This document shows, piece after piece, positions 1 to 7,338 of a stretch of DNA of 64,000 nucleotides. A program made the position numbers and the translations under genes. Location of the stretch: NCBI GenBank assembly GCA_016218915.1, contig JACRCQ010000061.1, forward strand, positions 1 through 64,000, read 5' to 3'. Within the stretch, counting starts at the first letter, position 1. Each line of letters opens with the position of its first letter. A model generated the notes under the pieces. It was not told the DNA's origin. It did not search any database and saw only the letters and a program-made list of their open reading frames with translations. The stretch is from Deltaproteobacteria bacterium. Lineage in GTDB: Bacteria > Myxococcota_A > Polyangia > Polyangiales > Polyangiaceae.

Positions 1-2
1 AG

Positions 3-104
3 GCGAGCGGGGCCGGCATCGCGGTGATGCACCCCATCTGCGAAGCGCTTCGGCGGGGCGATCCCGTCGAAGCGCTGCGGTTGCTACGACAGCACCGGCC
101 CTGA
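3..104 (+). CDS. C-terminal fragment of an unidentified protein (5' end outside window)
   Basis: An open frame enters from the left edge and stops with TGA at 102-104, giving 33 residues that end in EALRLLRQHRP. The Arg/Leu-rich, Ala-rich composition fits a helical C-terminus of a plus-strand gene. There is too little sequence to name a family. It would lie inside the integrated element that ends at the tRNA near 3.3 kb. The call rests only on an open frame and plausible composition. Confidence 0.35.
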   Translation, partial: ASGAGIAVMHPICEALRRGDPVEALRLLRQHRP

Positions 105-334
105 CGTTCTACCCGTCAACCCATCCCCGAAACGCTTTCCTGCGCCGCGCACGGCCGGGCGTTCGGCACCATCGCGGCACGGGCGGACGCAAGAAAGCCC
201 CGTTGCCGCGCTTGCTGGAGGTTGCGTGACTGCCTCTGGAGGTGCGCGGCCCGGGACTTGGCGATCAGGGTAGCACCGCAAGTCGTGCCGGCCATTGACG
301 CGGGCCGATGGTGCGATTGATGCCTGGGGGTGCG

Positions 335-1630
335 CTAATCAGGAAGTGGAGCCTTTGGAGTCGCGTCGCTGTCAGGGTTCAACGCGTCGATTCGTTCGCA
401 TATGCGCTTGGTTACTTCATCGAACTGTTGTGAGTAATCCGCGTTCGAGGCGCACAATCTGTCAACGTCACTCTCGACCCGGCGAATCGTGTTTTCCAAC
501 CGTCGTTGAATCTCCTCCCATTCGGGGTCGTTCTCCTGGCTCTTGTAGACGCCGCGCTTCGCAGCGAAGCTATCGGCGCACACACGCATCCGCTTGACGC
601 ACGAACGGACCTCGCGAACGGAAGCCATTATCGACGATGTGGCGAGCGCCCCGGATGCTCGGACTTCTTCGACGCTGTCCAAGTCTGCGGTCCGAAGTAG
701 CTCTGCTTGCGCGTCGAAGAACGTTCGGGCCCGACGAGTCGCGCGAGCCAGTTGGTGATGCGCGTCGAGGAAGGCTTCGATATCTTTCTGAAAGATGTGC
801 CTTACGCTCATCCCGAGGAGAATGACCTCAAGTTGATCCACCGCCTCGGTCGGTGACATGGTTCGAAGGAAGACCGAGCGCCTTAGCGTCTCGAATTGCT
901 TCAAGGCCGGGTCCGCGCTCGTCTGCGAAGCGAGCCTGAGCGCCACCTCTGCTCCAACGGAGACGAGCCCCGCAACTCGCAAATCGGAGAGCGTGTCTGG
1001 CGAGAGGGCGAGCCAGAGCCACCGCACAATTCCCAACAGCGTTGGAAGGACGAGCGCCATCAGCACTAACGAAAGCCAGGCCGGTGGGTCCTTCTGCTTC
1101 AGAGGAAGGTGGTCGGGGATGAGTTTGAGGAGCAGTGCAGAGAGTACGAGTAGGGCCAGCAGAACCATACACACGAATCCCGGGAACCATACGAGCCAAG
1201 CCGGGAGCCAGGCGGGGCAGACAGAGCCAATCTCATTCCGACAGGTGTACAAGATCCAGCCCAGGCACGCGGACCAAGCACCGAAGGGGATAAGGTTCGG
1301 GGCCTTCACAACGATCGTCGATGCAGCACGGAATCGGGGTTTTCCGTCATTGACACCTGGGGCGGGCTCCATTGGGGTCAAAGCTCTCAAGAAGAAGATT
1401 AGGAGCGAGCACCCTGCAATGCCAATCCCGACTGTCGTGTGATCGCGGTCCAGAAGATCAGGCTGCGTTGCGATCATCCAAACGAGACCAAGCAACGCCA
1501 TCGACAACGCCCACGTGGTCCAGCCGGGCTTCTTCTCTTGCTCAGTGAGGGAGCTGATTTCCTTGTCGATGAACTGCAAGACTTCAGCGCGGTCCGGTCC
1601 TTCCTGCTTCTCGGGCTTGGTCGGTTCCAT
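335..1630 (-). CDS. Polytopic membrane protein with C-terminal coiled-coil-like domain, function unknown
   Basis: 431 aa from the ATG at 1630, chosen over an upstream ATG at 1690 because a purine-rich GAAGAAG lies just before it and the shorter N-terminus (MEPTKPEK) is hydrophilic. Residues about 30-225 hold roughly five hydrophobic segments, rich in Trp and Leu. From about residue 235 to the end the protein is charged and helical, with heptad-like Leu/Ile spacing, suggesting a cytoplasmic coiled-coil output or scaffold domain. No catalytic motif was seen. It is transcribed divergently from the RHH regulator and integrase and belongs to the tRNA-associated element. Its codon use looks less GC-biased than the flanking chromosomal genes, consistent with transfer. 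Function is not assigned. Confidence 0.7.
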   Translation of the reverse strand: MEPTKPEKQEGPDRAEVLQFIDKEISSLTEQEKKPGWTTWALSMALLGLVWMIATQPDLLDRDHTTVGIGIAGCSLLIFFLRALTPMEPAPGVNDGKPRFRAASTIVVKAPNLIPFGAWSACLGWILYTCRNEIGSVCPAWLPAWLVWFPGFVCMVLLALLVLSALLLKLIPDHLPLKQKDPPAWLSLVLMALVLPTLLGIVRWLWLALSPDTLSDLRVAGLVSVGAEVALRLASQTSADPALKQFETLRRSVFLRTMSPTEAVDQLEVILLGMSVRHIFQKDIEAFLDAHHQLARATRRARTFFDAQAELLRTADLDSVEEVRASGALATSSIMASVREVRSCVKRMRVCADSFAAKRGVYKSQENDPEWEEIQRRLENTIRRVESDVDRLCASNADYSQQFDEVTKRICERIDALNPDSDATPKAPLPD

Positions 1631-1724
1631 GTTCAGTCTTCTTCTGAACCTGCGTTCTGGTGAGAGGCGCCGTAGTTCGCCGGTATGCACCGCGATGGTA
1701 CGTCAAGCTCGGTCCGCTTGCACG

Positions 1725-1745
1725 TGGTAGCCCGATGCGCTACCA
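1725..1745. promoter_or_regulatory. 7-bp inverted repeat, candidate RHH operator
   Basis: TGGTAGC and GCTACCA flank a 7-nt spacer immediately before the start codon (1753) of a ribbon-helix-helix protein and between two divergent genes. RHH repressors commonly autoregulate through short palindromes, so this is a reasonable operator. Binding is inferred, not shown. Confidence 0.5.
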
Positions 1746-1752
1746 TGCCGCC

Positions 1753-1938
1753 ATGACACGCATCGACCCCGTTTCGGTCCGGTTCAATGAAGGCGACTGG
1801 GAAGTCCTGCGCGAGCTTCAGCAACGCACCGGGCTGGGCGTGCCGGACGTGCTTCGCATGGCGATCCGTATGTTGCGAGAACAACTGGCCGTCATGCCGA
1901 AGGTCAAGCCGCCTGCAGTCAAGACCAAGCGATCCTGA
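1753..1938 (+). CDS. Small ribbon-helix-helix (CopG/Arc-type) DNA-binding protein
   Basis: 61 aa from the ATG at 1753. An upstream in-frame ATG at 1735 falls inside the palindrome at 1725-1745 and is less likely. The pattern is that of an RHH fold: a short strand PVSVRF (residues 5-10), a helix NEGDWEVLRELQQRTG, a turn GLGV, and a second helix PDVLRMAIRMLREQL, followed by a basic Lys/Pro tail. Such proteins bind DNA as dimers through the paired strand. It lies 66 nt upstream of the integrase start and may regulate its own promoter, the integrase and the divergent membrane protein gene. It could also be an antitoxin, but no toxin partner is visible beside it. Confidence 0.7.
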   Translation: MTRIDPVSVRFNEGDWEVLRELQQRTGLGVPDVLRMAIRMLREQLAVMPKVKPPAVKTKRS

Positions 1939-2004
1939 CATAGCTTGGCCCCGCGACGCGGCAAACGTCCGGGGCCATGACCGAGGAAAGTGGAGCGTTC
2001 CCCG

Positions 2005-4578
2005 ATGAAGAAGACAATAGCACAGCCCGAACCGCAGCAACGCTGGTTCGTCTACAGGCGCCCGACGGATGAGAGCTTGCCGCTCGAATGCTACGTCGTG
2101 CGGTTCCTGCGTGGAACGAAGTGGCGCGAGAAGCGGTTGCCCAGGGACAAGGTGCGCGACGAGCACCAGGCCAAGCGCGTTGGCGCGGCGTTGGTTACCG
2201 AGGTGCGGCGACGGGAAGCGGAAGAAGCCGACGCATCGCCGGAGGGCGTCATCACCTTCGCGGCGTTTGCCAAGAAGTGGACGGACGGCGACTTGGCCCG
2301 GGACTATCCCGACCACGTGCACGTCAAGAAGTCCGCGGACGACGACAAGGCGCGGCTTGAGAAGTACATCAACCCCACGCTCGGACCGCTCGCGATCGAC
2401 CTGATCACCGTCGAGGATGCGGAGCGCGTCATGCGCAAGCTACCCGCGAAGCTGAGCGCGCAGACACGCAGGCACGTAGCGCAATGCCTCAACCGGATCA
2501 TGGTGATGGCCGCCTACCCGTGCCGCGTCATCAAGGTCAACCCGCTGCCCAAGGGGTTCTTGCCGCGGGTCGCCACCAACAAGGCCAAGCAGTACCTGTA
2601 CCCCGATGAGGACCGCGCCTTGCTTGGTTGCGAGCCTGTGCCGATCGCGTACCGGATCCTGTTCGGATTCCTGGCACGCGAGGGGATGCGGAGCGGCGAA
2701 GCTAGGCAGCTCACGTGGCCGGACGTCGACCTGGAACGCGGAGCGATCAAGCTCGATGAGAACAAGACCGACGATCCCCGCGCATGGGCGCTCGACCCCG
2801 GCGTGGTGCGCGCTCTCAAGGTCTGGAAGGAAACGCTGCAGCCTGCGACGGGCGATGAGCGCGTGTTCTGCGAGCCTGACGGCAAGCCCTTCCGGTGGGA
2901 CGGCACGCTCCTATCGGATGAGCTTCGCGGGGCGCTTCAGAAGGCTGGCGTGACTCGAAAGGCCTTGTTCGAGACGACTGCGCAGCGCACGCAGATCCAC
3001 GTGCACGACTTGCGGGCGACGTTCGTCACCATCGCGCTTGCGAACGGCCGCAGCGAAGCATGGGTCTGCGATCGGACCGGCCATCGGTCGAGTCAGATGA
3101 TCGCCCGGTACCGTCGAGGAGCCCGAGCCGTCGAGGAGCTTGGGCTTGGCCCCCTCGCACCGTTGGACGAGGCGATCCCGGAGGTGGCGGAGCTGGTCCG
3201 GAAGCCCGACCCGAAGGGAAACGGCGGCGGTGGCGGTAAGGGTCCAGCGGATCGCCAACGTCGCGGTTTACGTCGCGAACGCGACGTTGGAGGGGGGAAG
3301 GCACCCACGAAAGCCTACAAAACAAGGGCACGCCCGGTGCGACTCGAACGCACGACCAGCGGCTTAGAAGGCCGCTGCTCTATCCAACTGAGCTACGGGC
3401 GCATTGCGCGAACTCGCGCGCTCAAGTCATGCCGCGCACACCAAGGCCCTGTCAAGCTCGCGTCGCGTTTCTTGCCCGATCTACTGCCCGCACCCGTCGT
3501 CCGCCGGACACGACCCTGTCCCGCCTCCGTTGCTCAGCTTCAGCTTGTACGGCTTGCAATCCCCGGCCGCTCCTGCCTTGCGGAAGACCCGGATCCGATA
3601 CGTCGCCGTCGAATCTGCGTTCCCAGGCTTCGTCGGATCAGTCGTCACGTCCGCGCACCAGTCGTACGACGTCAGCTCTGTCTTCAGCCCCGCCGTGTCG
3701 CACGGCGTCTTGCCATCCGTGCGCACGATGTCGAACCGGTACTGATCCCCTGGGTTGCCATCTGCTGCCACGAACTCCACATGCACCCGGTACGAGTTCG
3801 GGATCGGAACCTCGTTCTGATCCTTCATCACGATGCCGTACCAGTCCACGTCGCTGTCGGTCGCAAGCGTGCCCTGGATCGTCACCGGCGTGCTGCCCAC
3901 GTCGCTCAGGCTCCCCTTGTCCGTCGCGTTCGCACACTCGTCGTTCTTCGTCGCCGTGATGTCCGGCGGATCGATCGCGCAGTTGCACCCTTCCGACGCT
4001 GGCGTGCTCGGCGGGTACTTGGTCCAGCCTGGCTCGCAGCCTGCCAGCTGACACTCGCCCGCAGCGCACGTGAAGCCCGAGTGCGGAGGCGCCTGCCCGC
4101 TGGAACAAAGCTGGTTGCCCGTGATCCCCGGCTCGTCCATGTCCGTGAAGCCGTTGCAGTTGTTGTCCTTGTTGTCGCAGATCTCCTTGGACGCAGCCGG
4201 CGCATCGCACCCCTGCCACGCGTTCGACTGGCACGTCTCCTTGCCCGTGCACTTGCCGAACGAGTTCTCGTTGAAGCAGTTGCGCTTCACACCGGTCCGG
4301 CTCGCAATGCAGGGACACGACGCGGACTTCGTCGGCACGCACACCTTGCCTTGCGGACCCGCGCCTGCAGCGCCCGCCGAGCCTCCGGTGGAGGGCGCCC
4401 CACCAGTGCCGCCCGCTCCGCCAGCGCCTGCCGCTCCTGCCGCGCCTGCCGCGCCGCCCAAGGACGAGTCCGACGAGCCGTCGGATGCTGCATCCTGGCC
4501 AGCTTCGGATCCCCCTTCGGTCGACGCTTCACCAGCGGCTCCTCCGGAGCCCGTGTCGTTGGAGGCATCTGGGCCTGA
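2005..4578 (+). CDS. Tyrosine recombinase (site-specific integrase); frame lacks a stop before the tRNA gene
   Basis: The start ATG at 2005 is preceded by GGAGCG seven bases upstream; a GTG at 1990 is also possible. Residues about 83-180 form the SAM-like core-binding domain. The catalytic domain follows, with Arg229 (GMRSGEA), Lys254, the HxxR pair His334/Arg337 (HDLR), His360 (TGHRS) and nucleophile Tyr369 (ARYRR), a complete R-K-H-R-H-Y set. The normal protein should end near residue 400-440. Instead the frame stays open through the antisense of tRNA-Arg (from about residue 442) and on to 4578 inside the antisense of the next gene. The real C-terminus in the integrated state is therefore uncertain. 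Everything after about 3328 is probably host sequence that excision would replace. It catalyses integration at the tRNA 3' end. Confidence 0.85.
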   Translation: MKKTIAQPEPQQRWFVYRRPTDESLPLECYVVRFLRGTKWREKRLPRDKVRDEHQAKRVGAALVTEVRRREAEEADASPEGVITFAAFAKKWTDGDLARDYPDHVHVKKSADDDKARLEKYINPTLGPLAIDLITVEDAERVMRKLPAKLSAQTRRHVAQCLNRIMVMAAYPCRVIKVNPLPKGFLPRVATNKAKQYLYPDEDRALLGCEPVPIAYRILFGFLAREGMRSGEARQLTWPDVDLERGAIKLDENKTDDPRAWALDPGVVRALKVWKETLQPATGDERVFCEPDGKPFRWDGTLLSDELRGALQKAGVTRKALFETTAQRTQIHVHDLRATFVTIALANGRSEAWVCDRTGHRSSQMIARYRRGARAVEELGLGPLAPLDEAIPEVAELVRKPDPKGNGGGGGKGPADRQRRGLRRERDVGGGKAPTKAYKTRARPVRLERTTSGLEGRCSIQLSYGRIARTRALKSCRAHQGPVKLASRFLPDLLPAPVVRRTRPCPASVAQLQLVRLAIPGRSCLAEDPDPIRRRRICVPRLRRISRHVRAPVVRRQLCLQPRRVARRLAIRAHDVEPVLIPWVAICCHELHMHPVRVRDRNLVLILHHDAVPVHVAVGRKRALDRHRRAAHVAQAPLVRRVRTLVVLRRRDVRRIDRAVAPFRRWRARRVLGPAWLAACQLTLARSAREARVRRRLPAGTKLVARDPRLVHVREAVAVVVLVVADLLGRSRRIAPLPRVRLARLLARALAERVLVEAVALHTGPARNAGTRRGLRRHAHLALRTRACSARRASGGGRPTSAARSASACRSCRACRAAQGRVRRAVGCCILASFGSPFGRRFTSGSSGARVVGGIWA
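3329..3402 (-). tRNA. tRNA-Arg (anticodon UCU)
   Basis: On the minus strand the 74-nt gene starts GCGCCCGTAGCTCAG and has a complete cloverleaf. The anticodon stem is GCGGC/GCCGC with loop CTTCTAA (TCT), and the T arm is GTGCG-TTCGAGT-CGCAC. The acceptor stem is GCGCCCG/CGGGCGT, leaving a G1-U72 wobble, and the discriminator base is G. CCA is not encoded; the next bases are CCC. The 3' half abuts the integrase open frame, marking it as the integration target. The 3' wobble may be a trace of recombination. Confidence 0.95.
3426..3455 (-). promoter_or_regulatory. Probable tRNA-Arg promoter
   Basis: On the minus strand a perfect -35 box TTGACA (3455-3450) lies about 50 nt upstream of the tRNA. 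A weak -10-like CATGAC follows 18 nt later (3431-3426). Spacing suits a start about 10-15 nt before the mature tRNA end. The -10 match is poor (3 of 6), so only the -35 box is well supported. Confidence 0.45.
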
Positions 4579-4977
4579 GCCCGCGGTTCCAGCGTCAGGT
4601 CTGCCGTATTCCGCGAGGTCGACGCACTCGTAGTCTCCGGAGGGGCAGGATTCGGATGCGCAGTCCTTGGCGCAGAACAGGTCGCCCAGCGGCGCGGGGA
4701 TGCACTTGAAGCCCGTGGCGCAGTCCTTGTCCAGGGTGCAGACCCCGCATTGCGCTCCGTTGCCGGCCCCGCCATCCTTGGCTCCGGTGCCGCCCGTGCT
4801 GCCGCCAGCCGTGCCTGCGCTTCCCCCTGAACCAGAATCGCCGCCGGTGCCGCCATTGCTCGGAGGCGGGGTCGCAGATTCATCGCCGCCGCCGCAGGAA
4901 ACGGCGATCCATGCGGCCATGGCGACCATCAGTCCACTAGGAAGCAGCCTGGTTCGCAGCAAAGAAGCAAAGCGCAT
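3481..4977 (-). CDS. Cysteine-rich lipoprotein with MopE-like metal-binding motif
   Basis: 498 aa. The N-terminus is a basic/hydrophobic signal ending in lipobox IAVSC (Cys28), followed by a long Gly/Ser/Thr spacer and a second Ala/Gly-rich linker near residues 130-215. In between and after are many cysteines in spacings typical of small disulfide-bonded surface modules. The segment around residue 270 (CDNKDNNCNG, then DMDEPG) matches the putative metal-binding motif of MopE-type proteins. The C-terminal 130 residues look like a beta-sandwich. A surface-exposed, calcium- or copper-binding role is plausible but unproven. Its 3' end is 79 nt from tRNA-Arg; the integrase read-through frame is antisense to it. 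Confidence 0.85.
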   Translation of the reverse strand: MRFASLLRTRLLPSGLMVAMAAWIAVSCGGGDESATPPPSNGGTGGDSGSGGSAGTAGGSTGGTGAKDGGAGNGAQCGVCTLDKDCATGFKCIPAPLGDLFCAKDCASESCPSGDYECVDLAEYGRPDAGTAGSGPDASNDTGSGGAAGEASTEGGSEAGQDAASDGSSDSSLGGAAGAAGAAGAGGAGGTGGAPSTGGSAGAAGAGPQGKVCVPTKSASCPCIASRTGVKRNCFNENSFGKCTGKETCQSNAWQGCDAPAASKEICDNKDNNCNGFTDMDEPGITGNQLCSSGQAPPHSGFTCAAGECQLAGCEPGWTKYPPSTPASEGCNCAIDPPDITATKNDECANATDKGSLSDVGSTPVTIQGTLATDSDVDWYGIVMKDQNEVPIPNSYRVHVEFVAADGNPGDQYRFDIVRTDGKTPCDTAGLKTELTSYDWCADVTTDPTKPGNADSTATYRIRVFRKAGAAGDCKPYKLKLSNGGGTGSCPADDGCGQ

Positions 4978-5063
4978 GCAACAGTCTCCTGGCTCCGAGG
5001 CCCTCGGCTGGCCTTGCTTCAGGTTAGGATGGAACCCGGGGGTTGGTCAAACTCCGATCCGCT

Positions 5064-5522
5064 TCAGCGCATGATCTGCATCATCGCCGCTGCCACCGTG
5101 ACCCCGATCGAGAAGGTCATTAGCGCACAAATCGCAGCTCCAACCCCGGCCCAGGATGCGGCTCGTCCGAACCGAGCCCGTAGCTCCCCATCGCTCCGGC
5201 GTGACGCATGGTGTGCTGCAAGCGCGCACCAGGTAAGCGCTATGGCGCCGATGGCGATGTGCTCCTTGCGCTCGAGCCACCAGCCAATCGCCGGCGATCG
5301 GAGGAACAGCAGCTGGCGAAGCCGCGACTCGTAGTGGCCGTGCAGCGCAAACCCGAACCCTCCCTGCAGGATCTGGATCACCGAGGCGATCGCAAGCCCG
5401 ATTCCGAACGATTCAGGCTCCCCTTTGCGGTCGAGCCAGGCCGACAGCACCAGCAACGCCAGCAGCGCTGCGCCGAGGCTGCCATGCACGATGCCGAAGA
5501 TCTGGTAGTCGCTCTCGTTCAC
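5064..5522 (-). CDS. Four-span membrane protein, function unknown
   Basis: 152 aa from the GTG at 5522, whose GTGA overlaps the TGA of the preceding gene and so fixes the start. Four hydrophobic segments are visible: residues about 9-25, 37-55, 82-98 and 117-148. Histidines lie near membrane ends (HGHYES, KEH, AAHHA), which might bind a metal or heme, but the pattern matches no family I can name. It is the last gene of a four-gene minus-strand operon in which every junction overlaps, so it probably works with the poly-His-Glu protein and the TPR membrane protein upstream. Confidence 0.7.
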   Translation of the reverse strand: MNESDYQIFGIVHGSLGAALLALLVLSAWLDRKGEPESFGIGLAIASVIQILQGGFGFALHGHYESRLRQLLFLRSPAIGWWLERKEHIAIGAIALTWCALAAHHASRRSDGELRARFGRAASWAGVGAAICALMTFSIGVTVAAAMMQIMR

Positions 5523-5819
5523 GGCACCAGCAACCCCTGCGCCACAATGCCAACGAACGCAAGCGCAACCGTGCGCCGCAGCCCGACCGATGCTGCAAGC
5601 GGATCGCGTCCCATCCACGCCCACCCGCCGATCGCCACCAGCCCCCCAAGCCAGAGCCCGATCAAGACCGACCATCGGAACGCGGAGTGCTCAGTCCACA
5701 GGATCGAGGCCGGCGACTCGTGATCGCCGAACACCGCGCCAAGACACCGCACCGCAGCGTATCCGATCACCGTCCCCGCGCATCCGAACGCGGCCATTGC
5801 CAACACGCGCGTCCTGCGG

Positions 5820-5827
<8 letters not shown>
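5519..5827 (-). CDS. Small three-span membrane protein, function unknown
   Basis: 102 aa from the ATG at 5827 (MVDRRTRV). Three hydrophobic stretches lie at about residues 9-30, 50-70 and 83-100, with Arg-rich loops. The start overlaps the end of the upstream poly-His-Glu gene by 8 nt and its TGA overlaps the next gene's GTG, which implies translational coupling. No motif allows a functional name. Its place in the operon suggests a subunit of a membrane assembly. Confidence 0.65.
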
Positions 5828-6301
<474 letters not shown>

Positions 6302-6305
<4 letters not shown>

Positions 6306-7327
6306 AGCCCGAATCCCTGCATCAAGGGTGGGCTCGTGAGCATCGCCAGCATCGCCACTGCCAGCACTCCTGCAACTCCCAGTGCCACGGCTCCCACTGT
6401 TCCGGCCAGGTTCGTCGCAGTCGCCTGCGCCCACGCCCGCCCAGCCCAGACCATGAACATGACCCCGACCCCGAGCACCGCGAACGGCGCCATGGCCGCG
6501 ACCTCCCGATCATAGGCGTAGCAAAGCGCTGCTCCCCCTGCGCCGAGATACCCTCCGATTGCCACCGCATACCCGGAGAACACCTTGCGAAGCGCACGCC
6601 GCCCGCCTTTGCGAGCCACCCCCGCGCACGCTGCGATCGTTGCCAGGGCCACCCCAGCGAGGATCGCGATCGACGCGGTCCTGAGCATCCCCCTTCGCTG
6701 CAACCGGACCACCTTCAGACGAAGCCCGGGCGCAACCTCGCCCCACTTGCCCACCATTTCTCTGGCTGCGCCGAGGTCGCCCGCGGCCAGGGACTGATCG
6801 ACCAGACCGCCGAGCGCGACCACTCTCTCCGGGGATCCTGAGGTCGGATCCTCGAGCACCCGGTTCCACGCAGCTCTTGCCCGCGCAGGGTCGTGCAGAA
6901 GACGCACCGACGCATCGGCCACAACGAGCCAGGCCTCAGCCCGCATGAGCCCAGGAGGAAAGGTCGTGGCTGCCGCCTCCAGCTTCTTGACCGCCTCAGG
7001 GTCGGAGAGCTTCGCCGGATCCCGACGCATCGCTTCGACCTGGGCAAGCGGGGCAAATTCCCCCTCGGATCGTTGCTGGAGCCAGCGGGTACGCGTGCGA
7101 GCGGCCGGGGCAAAGGGAGCGCTCGGATCCGCGGCGGAAACCTCCTCGTAGCCGCGCAGCGCATCTGCGAAACGAAGCTCGCGTTCAGCTTGTTTCGCCC
7201 TGTCAAACGCTTGCGCAGCGCGCGCCCGCGGGGTTGCGTCGACTTGCGCTCGCGCCTGGCCTGCCCACAGGGCCGCGCACACGATCAGCAAGAGCGCTAT
7301 TGACAAGCCGCGCACGGGCGGGAGCAT
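6302..7327 (-). CDS. Exported TPR-like protein with C-terminal membrane domain
   Basis: 341 aa from the ATG at 7327 (MLPPVRGLSIALL), which gives a clean signal peptide ending in GQARA; an in-frame ATG at 7393 would bury the signal and overlap the divergent gene. Residues about 30-220 are helical and Ala/Arg-rich with TPR-like repeats (AFDRAKQAERELRFADAL, ALGGLVDQSLAAGDLGAA). Residues about 225-335 hold four hydrophobic spans. This is the first gene of the four-gene overlapping operon. Function is unknown; TPR domains usually mediate protein contacts, so it may be the assembly component of that membrane system. Confidence 0.75.
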
Positions 7328-7338
7328 AGCGCAGCACC

